A stretch of 64,000 nucleotides of DNA. Source: Labilibaculum sp. (GTDB taxonomy: Bacteria; Bacteroidota; Bacteroidia; Bacteroidales; Marinifilaceae). The translations under genes were made by a program, and so were the position numbers. The notes below the pieces were generated by a model that saw only the letters and a program-made list of their open reading frames with translations, did no database searches and was not told the DNA's origin. The stretch spans positions 1 through 64,000 of the forward strand of contig JAEINT010000018.1 in the NCBI GenBank assembly GCA_016342745.1, written 5' to 3'. The first letter of the stretch is position 1. Every line of letters starts with the position of its first letter. This document shows positions 10,109 to 18,479 of this stretch, piece after piece.

Positions 10109-10730
10109 ATTGTTTTAAAGCAGGCATTAAGAATTTTTCCTTAATTAATTTTTTGTTCAGTTTTCTACACATGCTATTATACATCGACCCGGTATAATCA
10201 TATTGGCTTCCCGTAGAGTGAATTTTCCCTACCCAAACAGGCTGCAAACTCTTTGCATCAATTAAATAAGCGTGAAATTCGGCATTAGGACTTTCTGTAG
10301 TTCTAATATCTCCATTGCAATTTATTCGTTCGCTTACATTATAATAATATGCTTTTTCATTTATTACAAGAATGGCTTCTGATTCAAATTCATTTAGAGT
10401 CATCATGAAATCATTGTAATCAACATCTACATTAACTTTAAATTGATCTTTTGAGTTGGTAAGTATTGTTCTTGAATTTGCAATGGTATTTTTAAGAGAA
10501 TGCTCCATCAGATTTCTTCTATCCATCGCATCAATATTATTTAAATAATCTCGGATATAGTTGTTGTAAGTTTCTTCGTTAAATTCCTTTAGTAGGATAT
10601 CATTAAAAAGTGTAACAACAAAAATCTTCTGGTAATATTCCTTCGGTTTTTCTATGCTTTGATAGGATACATATGAACTTGCACAAGCATTTGAAAGAAT
10701 AAGGACATATATTATTAGTACGTTTCTCAT
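10107..10730 (-). CDS. Putative lipoprotein, unknown function
   Basis: A 207-residue protein with a short signal peptide ending in a lipobox (LSNACAS), so probably a lipoprotein lipidated near Cys16. The mature part begins YVSYQSIEKPKEYYQKIFVV and contains AEFHAYLIDAKSLQPVWVGK, a pattern seen in secreted proteins with a two-layer alpha/beta fold related to lipoprotein LpoB/CsgG-like domains; that relation is only an impression. It is a single-gene unit, convergent with groEL and divergent from the BlaI-type gene. No function can be assigned. Confidence 0.8.
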   Translation of the reverse strand: MRNVLIIYVLILSNACASSYVSYQSIEKPKEYYQKIFVVTLFNDILLKEFNEETYNNYIRDYLNNIDAMDRRNLMEHSLKNTIANSRTILTNSKDQFKVNVDVDYNDFMMTLNEFESEAILVINEKAYYYNVSERINCNGDIRTTESPNAEFHAYLIDAKSLQPVWVGKIHSTGSQYDYTGSMYNSMCRKLNKKLIKEKFLMPALKQ

Positions 10731-10786
10731 GATTTGTTATTTAAGATTAAACAAATAGATCTCTTTGTTTATTAGACAGTTTACTG

Positions 10787-10817
10787 TTGAAATACACGTA
10801 TTCAAATTTTATATTTA
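10787..10817 (+). promoter_or_regulatory. Candidate promoter of the BlaI/M56 operon
   Basis: TTG at 10787-10789 and TATATTTA at 10810-10817 (one base off TAnnTTTG) are 20 nt apart. The predicted start near 10824 places the two operator-like dyads directly over the start of the transcript, as expected for a repressor-controlled promoter. Confidence 0.45.
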
Positions 10818-10826
10818 TCGCTTATG

Positions 10827-10860
10827 ACTATCAAGATAGTTGCATAACTACAAAAATAGT
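10827..10860 (+). promoter_or_regulatory. Two tandem BlaI/MecI-type operator dyads (ACTA-N6-TAGT)
   Basis: ACTATCAAGATAGT (10827-10840, a 6-bp perfect dyad around AA) and ACTACAAAAATAGT (10847-10860) lie 20 bp apart start to start, about two helical turns. Both fit ACTA-N6-TAGT, the shape of the mec/bla operators (ACTACATATGTAGT type). They end 14 bp before the start codon of the BlaI-family gene, so autoregulation is likely. Confidence 0.7.
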
Positions 10861-10874
10861 CATACATTAGCGCC

Positions 10875-11255
10875 ATGAAAGAATTAACCAAGGCGGAAGA
10901 ACAAATCATGCAATATTTATGGAAGCTTGAAAAAGCTTTCCTAAAGGATATAATCGAGGAATTTCCACATCCAAGACCAGCTTATACAACAATCTCTACG
11001 GTTGTTAGGGTTTTGGTTAAAAAGGGAATTATTGGATACAATACGTTTGGGAAAGTAAATCAGTATTATCCATTGATATCAAAAAATGCTTACACTCGCG
11101 AATTTATGAAGGGAATGATGAAGAGTCTTTTCAACGATTCGGTTGGGGGATTCACATCCTTTTTTGCTCGCGAACAAGATTTATCTCTTTCAGATTTAGA
11201 GGAAATGAAATCACTTATTGAGGAACAAATTCATAATAAGAAGGAAAATGGCTGA
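10875..11255 (+). CDS. BlaI/MecI/CopY-family transcriptional repressor
   Basis: A 126-residue winged-helix repressor. The N-terminal half (about 3-70) has the family pattern LTKAEEQIMQYLWKLEKAFL and YTTISTVVRVLVKKGII; the C-terminal helices would dimerise. In this family the partner M56 protease triggers repressor cleavage and derepression. Two operator-like dyads lie directly upstream. The stop codon overlaps the start of the next gene by 8 bp (ATGGCTGA), so the two proteins are translationally coupled. No beta-lactamase gene is nearby, so the regulon is not obviously antibiotic resistance. Confidence 0.95.
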   Translation: MKELTKAEEQIMQYLWKLEKAFLKDIIEEFPHPRPAYTTISTVVRVLVKKGIIGYNTFGKVNQYYPLISKNAYTREFMKGMMKSLFNDSVGGFTSFFAREQDLSLSDLEEMKSLIEEQIHNKKENG

Positions 11256-12603
11256 ATTCGGAATTTATTTATTGGAATGTAGTTTCTGTATGGCCGGATT
11301 TTATTTGGTGTACCGATTTTTCTTAGCACAAGATACCTTTGCGACCAGAAATCGAATTTATCTTTTGCTTTCAGCATTAATAGCCATGTTTATTCCTTTG
11401 TTGAATTATTCTTTAAATAAGGAAGTGATAACAATTACAAATCAATTTGTATGGGAGCTAGAAAATTCATTTCACAATGAGTTGGTGCAAGTCACAGACT
11501 TGGACGAACACTCATCTTCCTTTTCTTTCTTATCACTATTGATTGGTATTTACTTCTTGGGGTTTTCATTTGCTTTACTTCGAATTGCAAAACATGTAGT
11601 TCATCTTGTTAATTTAATACAAGCCAATGAAATAAAAATCAGGAATGGGTTTAAAGTTGTATCTGTAAACGAAAATTCTTCGCCGTATTCTTTCTTCGGA
11701 TACATCTTTTTAAATCCCAAAAACATTACTCAATCGGAACAAAATCATGTTCTTTTGCACGAATCAATACATGCACGACAAGTACATTCTCTTGATTTAA
11801 TTTTTATAGAGTTGCTAAAAGTATTGTTGTGGTTTAATCCTTTCATTTATTTAATAAAACGATCACTGATCGAAATGCATGAGTATTTAGCCGATAGAGA
11901 ATGTTTAAAAGAAGGAGTTGATAAAATAAGTTATCAGACTGCACTTTTAAAAAGCGTAGAAAGTCAGATGATGCTTACTTTAACCAGTTCTTTTAATTCA
12001 TCGTTAACATTAAAAAGAATAAAAATGATTAAAAAAATACATACATCTCAGTTAGCAAATTTAAAGTTATTACTGGCAATACCGGTTCTGTTAATTAGCT
12101 TGCTAAGTTTTAGTTTTACAGAAATGCAAGAGCCTACCATTGATGGTAATTTTGAAGCTTACTATCCATCAAATGATATCATTTTTCCGATAAAGAAAGG
12201 AAATAAAATATTCATTTCAGCAGGTTACGGAGAAAGAATTCATCCCATAACGAAAAAGAAAAAATTTCATAAGGGAATGGATGTTGCTGCACCAAAAGGA
12301 ACACCTATTGTGTCTGTTTTAGATGGTGTTGTGAGAAAAGTAATTGAGAACTTTGAAAAGGGTAAAGGTTATGGACGATTTATAATTGTCGATCATCAAA
12401 ATGGAATGTCAAGTTTGTACTCCCAAATGGATTCTTATGCCGTAAAGGAAGGGCAAAAGATTTCAAAAGGAGATGTTATTGGTCAAGTTGGTTCTTCTGG
12501 AATATCAACAGGACCACATTTGCATTTTGAGTTGAAAAAAGATGGCAAACATGTAAATCCAAAAGATTATTTTAAGATGGATTTATCTGCTTATAAAAGA
12601 TAA
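11248..12603 (+). CDS. M56 (BlaR1/MecR1-type) membrane metalloprotease fused to an M23 peptidase domain
   Basis: A 451-residue fusion. The N-terminal 290 residues hold several transmembrane helices and the M56 zinc-protease site HESIH with the downstream EMHEYLADRE. After a last membrane helix (about residues 275-292), the C-terminal 150 residues form an M23/LytM endopeptidase domain with HKGMDVAAPKGTPI and an intact GPHLHFEL motif. Classical BlaR1 instead carries a penicillin-binding sensor domain outside. The start at MAEFGIYLLE overlaps the repressor stop by 8 bp; an in-frame ATG 30 bases upstream lies inside the repressor gene and is less likely. It probably works with the upstream repressor as a cell-wall sensor-protease. 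Confidence 0.9.
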   Translation: MAEFGIYLLECSFCMAGFYLVYRFFLAQDTFATRNRIYLLLSALIAMFIPLLNYSLNKEVITITNQFVWELENSFHNELVQVTDLDEHSSSFSFLSLLIGIYFLGFSFALLRIAKHVVHLVNLIQANEIKIRNGFKVVSVNENSSPYSFFGYIFLNPKNITQSEQNHVLLHESIHARQVHSLDLIFIELLKVLLWFNPFIYLIKRSLIEMHEYLADRECLKEGVDKISYQTALLKSVESQMMLTLTSSFNSSLTLKRIKMIKKIHTSQLANLKLLLAIPVLLISLLSFSFTEMQEPTIDGNFEAYYPSNDIIFPIKKGNKIFISAGYGERIHPITKKKKFHKGMDVAAPKGTPIVSVLDGVVRKVIENFEKGKGYGRFIIVDHQNGMSSLYSQMDSYAVKEGQKISKGDVIGQVGSSGISTGPHLHFELKKDGKHVNPKDYFKMDLSAYKR

Positions 12604-12608
12604 AAAGA

Positions 12609-12630
12609 AAAGGGATCGTATGATCCCTTT
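12609..12630. terminator. Bidirectional terminator-like hairpin
   Basis: Perfect 9-bp stem AAAGGGATC/GATCCCTTT with loop GTAT between two convergent genes. The minus strand has the better U-rich tail (TTTTCTTTTT); the plus strand has ATCTTTTG. The minus-strand gene's stop codon overlaps the stem edge. Confidence 0.7.
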
Positions 12631-14176
12631 ATCTTTTGTGTTTTTCAATTTTTTCCATAATTACTTCTTGAACTGGCCGATTTTGTATTTTTGAATCCAA
12701 CCAGGAAATGAGATCCAGATATAGAAACGCTCTTTTTTCAAAAGGATCATTGACCCACTTTTGTAATTCCACTCTAGATTTTTTCAATTCATCAGTTAAT
12801 TGATCTGGGCTTATAGAACTCAATTTTCTTAAGAAACGTAGAATGTATTTTTGGACTTCTTGTAAATCGTCCATTTTTGCAAGGAAACGATAGGTAGAAC
12901 GGATTTGATATTCTAGCAGTTCTGTATTTTCCAATTCGTAGTGACTAATCAAGTTTAGGATTCTACCGAAACAATGGATATCACCACGCAAATTTGTATC
13001 TCTTACATCCGAAATACGATTTAAATACTTTATTGCCTCTTTGTATTGACCATTGCCAAAATACAAACAAGCTATTTTATAATAGAAAACCAATGCGCGA
13101 TGGTTGTCCATCCCAAATTTATTTTCCTCTAAGAAATTCTCAATTTTTGGAATTAAATGAATCCCTTTGTCAAAAGTTCCGTCCATAAAATGTCGGTTGA
13201 TCCGATGCATGTAAAGGAACATGTGTAAAAGAATATTTAAGTTCGAATTGTGCTTGAACTGATCTTCTTTTTCTAACTTTCTAAGCAGGCGCAGATTCTT
13301 TTTAAAAGTACTTACGTGATTAGTGTAAAACAGTGCAACCAATACGTTATTTAATCCTTTTAAGTACAAATCTGTATGAATATGTATCATTTCTGGATTC
13401 GTTAAAAACAAATCGACCCATTTTTGGGCATACTTATAGCACAATAAAAAATCTTGCACAATTAAATAGTACCACACGTAAGATTGATACAAATACAACC
13501 TCTCAAAGAAACTTAAGGATTGAATGTCGTGTGAACGCAAGTTGGTATTGAAAAATTCTTGAACCATCAATAAATCTTTCTCATTTCGTACATATCCAAC
13601 TTTAAGGTATAAGCCATAAAGGCGAATCGACATGTTAGAGAAAAAGACAACACCGTCCATCGTTTTACTGATTTCAGTTGCTTCTCGGGTAATCTCTTCG
13701 GCTCTGTTCTCAATACTTTTGGTAATGTATTGCGATTCAATCAATTTTTCGAATTGGATGATCTCAAAAACAAGTATGTTCTTCTTGTTCTTTCTAGCCA
13801 ATACTTTTGTTTTGTCTAATATTCGTAGGCTTTGCTGATACAATCCTTTGTTGTAAAGAACTTTTGCATGATCGATTTGCTCACGAATGTTTATGCTAAC
13901 ATCATGATTTATCTGAGTTAATCGTAAGCTAGTAAGTAGTTGTTTGTATAAATGTGCTTTTAGGTTTGGAAGCTGAGATTGTTTTATGTCTTTGGCTTTT
14001 TTTAGAATAATCAATTCATTGTATTCGTCCAATCGGTCAAGTACATCAAAAAGTTGTAAGAATTTTGTCTCCTTATCGCTGCTAATTCTATTCGCATACA
14101 ACTTAAAATTTCTTTTCTCAGATTTCGAAATCGATTTAATTAATTGAAACAGAGGGTCTATTTGTTGTTTAGGCAT
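12629..14176 (-). CDS. Large helical protein, probable alpha-solenoid, unknown function
   Basis: A 515-residue, almost fully helical, cytoplasmic protein without signal peptide. It starts MPKQQIDPLFQLIKSISKSE and shows degenerate helix pairs with TPR-like spacing, for example ALVFYYKIACLYFGNGQYKE followed by AIKYLNRI near residues 365-390. I recognise the pattern from Bacteroidota hypothetical proteins, but no catalytic motif is visible. It is a single-gene unit, with upstream DNA shared with the divergent small gene at 14349. A scaffold or protein-binding role would be a guess. Confidence 0.85.
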   Translation of the reverse strand: MPKQQIDPLFQLIKSISKSEKRNFKLYANRISSDKETKFLQLFDVLDRLDEYNELIILKKAKDIKQSQLPNLKAHLYKQLLTSLRLTQINHDVSINIREQIDHAKVLYNKGLYQQSLRILDKTKVLARKNKKNILVFEIIQFEKLIESQYITKSIENRAEEITREATEISKTMDGVVFFSNMSIRLYGLYLKVGYVRNEKDLLMVQEFFNTNLRSHDIQSLSFFERLYLYQSYVWYYLIVQDFLLCYKYAQKWVDLFLTNPEMIHIHTDLYLKGLNNVLVALFYTNHVSTFKKNLRLLRKLEKEDQFKHNSNLNILLHMFLYMHRINRHFMDGTFDKGIHLIPKIENFLEENKFGMDNHRALVFYYKIACLYFGNGQYKEAIKYLNRISDVRDTNLRGDIHCFGRILNLISHYELENTELLEYQIRSTYRFLAKMDDLQEVQKYILRFLRKLSSISPDQLTDELKKSRVELQKWVNDPFEKRAFLYLDLISWLDSKIQNRPVQEVIMEKIEKHKR

Positions 14177-14348
14177 TGTACTGGTTGTATGAGTTAACTG
14201 CTTTAAAAACAGGTTTATTGATTGCTTTCATATTGTTTGAACTTCGTAGTTTGTATTAAAAAATGATTTTAATAAACCCAATACATGAGCTACTTTTGAA
14301 TCATCAAATCAAGAGAATGACATTTAAAAAATAATCTTGAAGCGGAAT

Positions 14349-14711
14349 ATGAATACAAGCAATCTGTTATCAAAATTAACAAAATCCGAGAAACTTGAAA
14401 CAGTTAACGGATTAAATCAAGCTCTTGAATGTATTGGAGTAGATCAAATGAACAAGAACATTAGCCAAAATCAGGCAATGGAAATTGGGAAGGTGATTGT
14501 AGAAAAATTTGCTGGAGTAATGGATCTAACCAATTTGGTTGAATCTATTAAAGAGACAGTTTCGATTGAAGAATTGGAATCATTTAAAAATGAGATCTCA
14601 GGTAAATTAAATTCGGTAGTTATTGCAACTACACAGGCTCCAATTTATCAGAAACGAATGGCTACTTTAAAAAGTAGTTTTGAGGAAATTTCTGGTGATA
14701 ACGTACTTTGA
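14349..14711 (+). CDS. Small helical hypothetical protein
   Basis: About 120 residues, hydrophilic and mostly helical, without signal peptide, membrane segment or cysteines beyond one (ECIG). An in-frame TTG lies 12 bases upstream; the ATG giving MNTSNLLSKL is preferred. I do not recognise the family. It is divergent from the 515-residue helical protein gene and is followed by about 345 bases of non-coding DNA before the first plus-strand terminator. Confidence 0.65.
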   Translation: MNTSNLLSKLTKSEKLETVNGLNQALECIGVDQMNKNISQNQAMEIGKVIVEKFAGVMDLTNLVESIKETVSIEELESFKNEISGKLNSVVIATTQAPIYQKRMATLKSSFEEISGDNVL

Positions 14712-15055
14712 AAACCATTTGTAATTGTTAACCCAATTGCAATTTATTAGAGAGTTAATAACACTATCCCCCTTGTGTTGTTAATGATCTAACTATTAAC
14801 CAAACATGAAGAATACTAAGTTGTGACGTTATAGTGAGGAATTAACGATTTCTTTTTGGCTTGTTAGTAAATATTTACAAATGATCCAATCCGTTAGAAT
14901 TAGTAGTTTAAAAGTAAGTTAGGTGTGATTATACTTTTTTAAGGAACATTCCATACTTAATCGGAGCGCTTATATTCTTCTTGTTTATATACCTTGTACG
15001 TAGGTGTATTTAAATTGACCATCTTTTTGATTATGTTTTAATATTTAGTTGTGAT
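14712..15055 (+). other. Non-coding stretch before a plus-strand terminator
   Basis: No plausible gene is seen on either strand. It contains a hairpin (14755-14784), an 18-nt motif shared with a second site at 47628 and, right after that motif, a seven-codon open frame (ATGAAGAATACTAAGTTGTGA). Since a strong plus-strand terminator closes it, the stretch is either a long 3' untranslated region of the gene at 14349 or a separate short transcript. Confidence 0.5.
14755..14804. repeat. Hairpin followed by the shared motif ATCTAACTATTAACCAAA (copy A)
   Basis: A 10-bp stem with one mismatch (14755-14764 with 14775-14784, loop TATCCCCCTT) is followed two bases later by the 18-nt motif at 14787-14804. 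The same 18 bases follow a different hairpin by one base at 47628-47645. Copy A lacks a T tract on either side, so it is not a terminator. Confidence 0.55.
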
Positions 15056-15088
15056 AACCGGACCAGATTCTTCTTGTCCGGTTTTTTT
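15056..15088 (+). terminator. Plus-strand terminator upstream of the TonB receptor's 3' end
   Basis: Stem AACCGGAC/GTCCGGTT with a 12-base loop, followed by a T run to 15088. The minus strand has no T tract after the stem, so it ends a rightward transcript, not that of the TonB receptor gene which stops 20 bp away. Confidence 0.85.
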
Positions 15089-15110
15089 ATGCGTTAAAAC
15101 CAAGAAATAT

Positions 15111-17609
15111 TTAGATGCTGATTTTGAAATATAAGCGAACAGATGTAGGAACCGTTTCGGTATAGATACTTATCGAATTGATTTGGTTTAAAGGGATTCG
15201 TTCGTAAGATTCGTAGGTGATATTGTTTGTATCAAGAATATTGTGAAAAAGGACACCTAATTCGCATTTGATTTTTTTAGGGGCAAATTTGTAGATGATT
15301 GCTGCATCTAATCTGGTGTAATCAGGCTCTGCTACAACTTCTTGTCTTTGAGAATAAATTGGAAAGCCCGAACCATAAATGTAATTGGCAGAAATATAGA
15401 AAGGCTTAAGGGCTAATAAACCAGCGGTTTTGATTTCATGGCGCTGATCATGCAAAGCTCTTCGGTATTCGATATTGTTAAAATAATCGAATTTTTCGGT
15501 GGTTTTACTTAAGGAGTATGAAACCCACAAAGTGTGATTTCCGATATCTTTTTTAGCGAATACATCTAAGCCTGAACTTTTACTTTGACCTATGCTTATG
15601 TTGCCCTCATTTCGAAATTTATAATAGCGAGTATGCCCGTCAGTTTTTTTATAATATCCTTCTAAACTAAGTGTAAAACCATTTTTATGGTATGATGCTC
15701 CCATAACATGATGAACAGATTCTAAAACAGGAATTTCTTTTTCGTCAGCACCAACCCAGATGTATCTATAACTACCATTTGCGCTTAGTACCGAACTCTT
15801 CGTAATAAATTGTTTGTATAAACCCCAAGCTCCGTTAACGGCTATGCTTTCGGTAAGTTGTAAGCTCAATGAGATACGCGGTTCCCAATACAATTTTTTT
15901 AGTTTAATTGGATAGTTTGCAAGAAACCCTGCCTTAATTGAAATGCCATTGCTAACATTTAGGTTGTTTTGAAAATAATAGCCTAGTCGGTCGGCTTTTG
16001 ATTTTATATGCAGGATGTTTATATCTAAGGAATCTTCTTTTAGATCAACTTCGTTGTTGATATAATTAATTCCAGTTTCGAAATTTTGATCTTCAGCAAA
16101 AACAAAAGTATTTTTAAGTGTTGCCCGATGCTCCATAATTTTGTTTCTCGATTTATCATCTCTTCTAAAAAATTCTTCATCCGTGCGAATTCGACTAATC
16201 GAGACAACATCACTAGTTTTTGTTTTTAGTTCGGATCGGGAAAGGGAAATAGAACTGGTATTTCCATTATTCCAAACTTTGCCATAATTTATTGAGCCCC
16301 CAAATTGATCATTACCTTCAAATTTGTGTTTTTTCGCATTAGTAAAAGATTCTGTGGTTATATCGTAAGAGTATCGGTCTTCACCACCCATTAAACTAAC
16401 AGAGAAATTATCACCATTTTCCCAATTGGTAGAAAATTTAAAGTTTAAATCATGAAATTTGTAATCAGGTGCAACATTTAAATCTAGAAATGATGGAGTG
16501 TCAGTATTTTGATTTGTTTGTCCTTGCAAACTAATGTTCGATGTTCCGTATTTTATTTGTTCATCTTTAAATAGGTTGTAATAGGTTTGGCGAAAAGCGA
16601 CCAAAACAGAAGACCTTTTGCCTATTGGCTGTTCGTAAGATCCGCTTGCGGTAATGTTATTTAGGGTAAGGTTTAGGGTTGGTTTTAATTTACTCCCATT
16701 TTTGCCTGTTATGTGAACTATACCACCTACACGATCGCCATATCGAGCATCAAAACCTCCTTTTAAAACTTCAATATTTTTAACCACTAAAGGGTTTACA
16801 GCACCAATATCATCATAGAAATTTTTTAAGCCCCAAAGTGTAATGTTATCGAATAGTACTTGACTTTCCCCTTCGTATGAACCCCAAATAATAAGGTCAT
16901 CTTTTTGTTCCCCTGCAGCTAATATTCCTGGTTGCAAGCGAAGCAATTCAAATACAGAGTTGTCGTTATTTGTTGGCAAAAAACCGGCAATTTTATGATT
17001 CAATTTTAGGTTTCCCGATTGATTCCCCATTCGGATAAAGGTTTGAACGATTTTATCGGTAACGATAATCTCTGGTAAATCGGTACTAGCTGCCGTTAAT
17101 AGAATGTTTTGGTTGGGGCCTTCATTAATTAAAGTGTCGTGAATAAAATAGCCCAAATGAGATGCAAGAATTCTAAAAGTGCTATCAATGTGGGAGGTAA
17201 ATGAAAAATTCCCATGCTCATCAGTGGCCATGGGTAAATCATTAATCGTAAGATGTGAAAAGGGCAGAGGTTCCAAACTCTCTTTGTCGAGTATTTGCCC
17301 AAAAACTCTGTGTTGAACAATTTTCTCTTCTGGGAATATTAAATAAACCTCATTCGATTTTTGATAGTTGAGCGGGAATTTTCGCAACAAAAACTCTATG
17401 GCACGATCTTTCGATTGAAAAGATTTGTTTACGCTAACAACATATTGAGAAAGTAAGTTGTTATTGAATGAAAGTTGAAAATCATAAGTATCCCGTAAGT
17501 CAATCAATACTTCACTCAAAGCTTTATCTTTTACATCGATTATTACTTTTTGAGCAGAAATATTTGAATGAATTAATACTAGGATTAGCAATATGATAAT
17601 TCGATTCAC
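15111..17609 (-). CDS. TonB-dependent outer-membrane receptor with N-terminal signalling (STN) domain
   Basis: An 832-residue FecA-type transducer. A signal peptide (1-19, cut after NISA) is followed by an STN domain (about 20-75) that contacts the FecR anti-sigma factor, a carboxypeptidase-regulatory-like beta domain (about 97-185), a plug domain (about 210-310, with DIGAVNPLVVKNIEVLKGGFDARYG in two parts), and a beta-barrel to the C terminus. It starts with GTG directly after the TAA of the FecR gene (TAAGTG). No SusD-like partner follows, so it probably imports an iron chelate or another small ligand rather than a glycan; the substrate is unknown. Confidence 0.95.
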   Translation of the reverse strand: MNRIIILLILVLIHSNISAQKVIIDVKDKALSEVLIDLRDTYDFQLSFNNNLLSQYVVSVNKSFQSKDRAIEFLLRKFPLNYQKSNEVYLIFPEEKIVQHRVFGQILDKESLEPLPFSHLTINDLPMATDEHGNFSFTSHIDSTFRILASHLGYFIHDTLINEGPNQNILLTAASTDLPEIIVTDKIVQTFIRMGNQSGNLKLNHKIAGFLPTNNDNSVFELLRLQPGILAAGEQKDDLIIWGSYEGESQVLFDNITLWGLKNFYDDIGAVNPLVVKNIEVLKGGFDARYGDRVGGIVHITGKNGSKLKPTLNLTLNNITASGSYEQPIGKRSSVLVAFRQTYYNLFKDEQIKYGTSNISLQGQTNQNTDTPSFLDLNVAPDYKFHDLNFKFSTNWENGDNFSVSLMGGEDRYSYDITTESFTNAKKHKFEGNDQFGGSINYGKVWNNGNTSSISLSRSELKTKTSDVVSISRIRTDEEFFRRDDKSRNKIMEHRATLKNTFVFAEDQNFETGINYINNEVDLKEDSLDINILHIKSKADRLGYYFQNNLNVSNGISIKAGFLANYPIKLKKLYWEPRISLSLQLTESIAVNGAWGLYKQFITKSSVLSANGSYRYIWVGADEKEIPVLESVHHVMGASYHKNGFTLSLEGYYKKTDGHTRYYKFRNEGNISIGQSKSSGLDVFAKKDIGNHTLWVSYSLSKTTEKFDYFNNIEYRRALHDQRHEIKTAGLLALKPFYISANYIYGSGFPIYSQRQEVVAEPDYTRLDAAIIYKFAPKKIKCELGVLFHNILDTNNITYESYERIPLNQINSISIYTETVPTSVRLYFKISI

Positions 17610-18479
17610 TTATTGGGCTTTTGTGGTTATAATATAATTATTATTAGGGCCTTTCACAAATTTTAATCCCATTGGCATACAAACATTATACAATGTGCTA
17701 TCAACCGATTTCCCTAGATCAAAGTTTCCGGTATAAGTTGAACTAAATTTTCCTTTCTCTACGATGTTGATATTATATTGCAATTCGATTTCTTCAAAAA
17801 CAGTACGAATAGGAGTGTCTGTAAAGAAAAATAAATTGTTACGCCAAGAGATTTTAGCTTCAGAATTGTCACATTTTCTTAATTCGAGTAAGCCATTTTT
17901 GGTAACGTAGGCATGATCGTTTGGAAGCAAAAGTATTTTATCAGATGTTAAAGTGGAAACGACTTTAACTTTTCCTGTGTAGCAAGTAACCTTGTATTGA
18001 TTTCCTCTTGCATAAATATTGAAACTGGTTCCTAAAATATAGGTTTTACCATAGTTCGATGCAATTTCGAATTTACTTCCCTTGGTGATCTTAAAAAATG
18101 CTTCTCCTTCAAATTTCACTTTTCGTGATACTTTCCACCAGTAAGGTTTGTAAGAAATACTTGAGTTTGCATTTAAATCCACCTCAGATTGATCTGGAAG
18201 AAGTACGCTTAGATGTTCCCCTTTAGGACAGTAAATTGTTTTTGTATATAAATTGATAAAACCAGTAAGTCCTAAAAGAATCGCAATACATGCTACAGCG
18301 GCATATTTCGCCCACTGTAATTTAATAACTTTTACTTCTTTAGCAGGAGCAGCCGTTTTCATCGAAAGCTCTTTCCAAACATCATCTTTTGATTTCGAAA
18401 AGGACATTTCAATTTCTGGAAGTGAATTTAAAAAATCCATATCCGAGTTGAGTTCGTTATGTTGGTTGTCTTTTTTCAT
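17610..18479 (-). CDS. FecR-family anti-sigma factor
   Basis: A 289-residue inner-membrane signal carrier. The N-terminal cytoplasmic part (about 1-58) should bind the sigma factor; one transmembrane helix (about 60-80, YAAVACIAILLGLTGFI) leads to a periplasmic FecR domain (about 85-185) and a C-terminal DUF4974-like region that would meet the STN domain of the receptor. The start codon directly follows the sigma-factor stop (TAAATG), and its stop directly abuts the receptor start, so the three genes form one tightly coupled transcript. Confidence 0.95.
   Translation of the reverse strand: MKKDNQHNELNSDMDFLNSLPEIEMSFSKSKDDVWKELSMKTAAPAKEVKVIKLQWAKYAAVACIAILLGLTGFINLYTKTIYCPKGEHLSVLLPDQSEVDLNANSSISYKPYWWKVSRKVKFEGEAFFKITKGSKFEIASNYGKTYILGTSFNIYARGNQYKVTCYTGKVKVVSTLTSDKILLLPNDHAYVTKNGLLELRKCDNSEAKISWRNNLFFFTDTPIRTVFEEIELQYNINIVEKGKFSSTYTGNFDLGKSVDSTLYNVCMPMGLKFVKGPNNNYIITTKAQ

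Noticed and set aside
11218-11247. Earlier in-frame ATG for the M56/M23 protease
   Set aside because: It would place the start 38 bp inside the repressor gene and add a basic leader; the ATG with the 8-bp overlap gives the expected membrane-helix N terminus.
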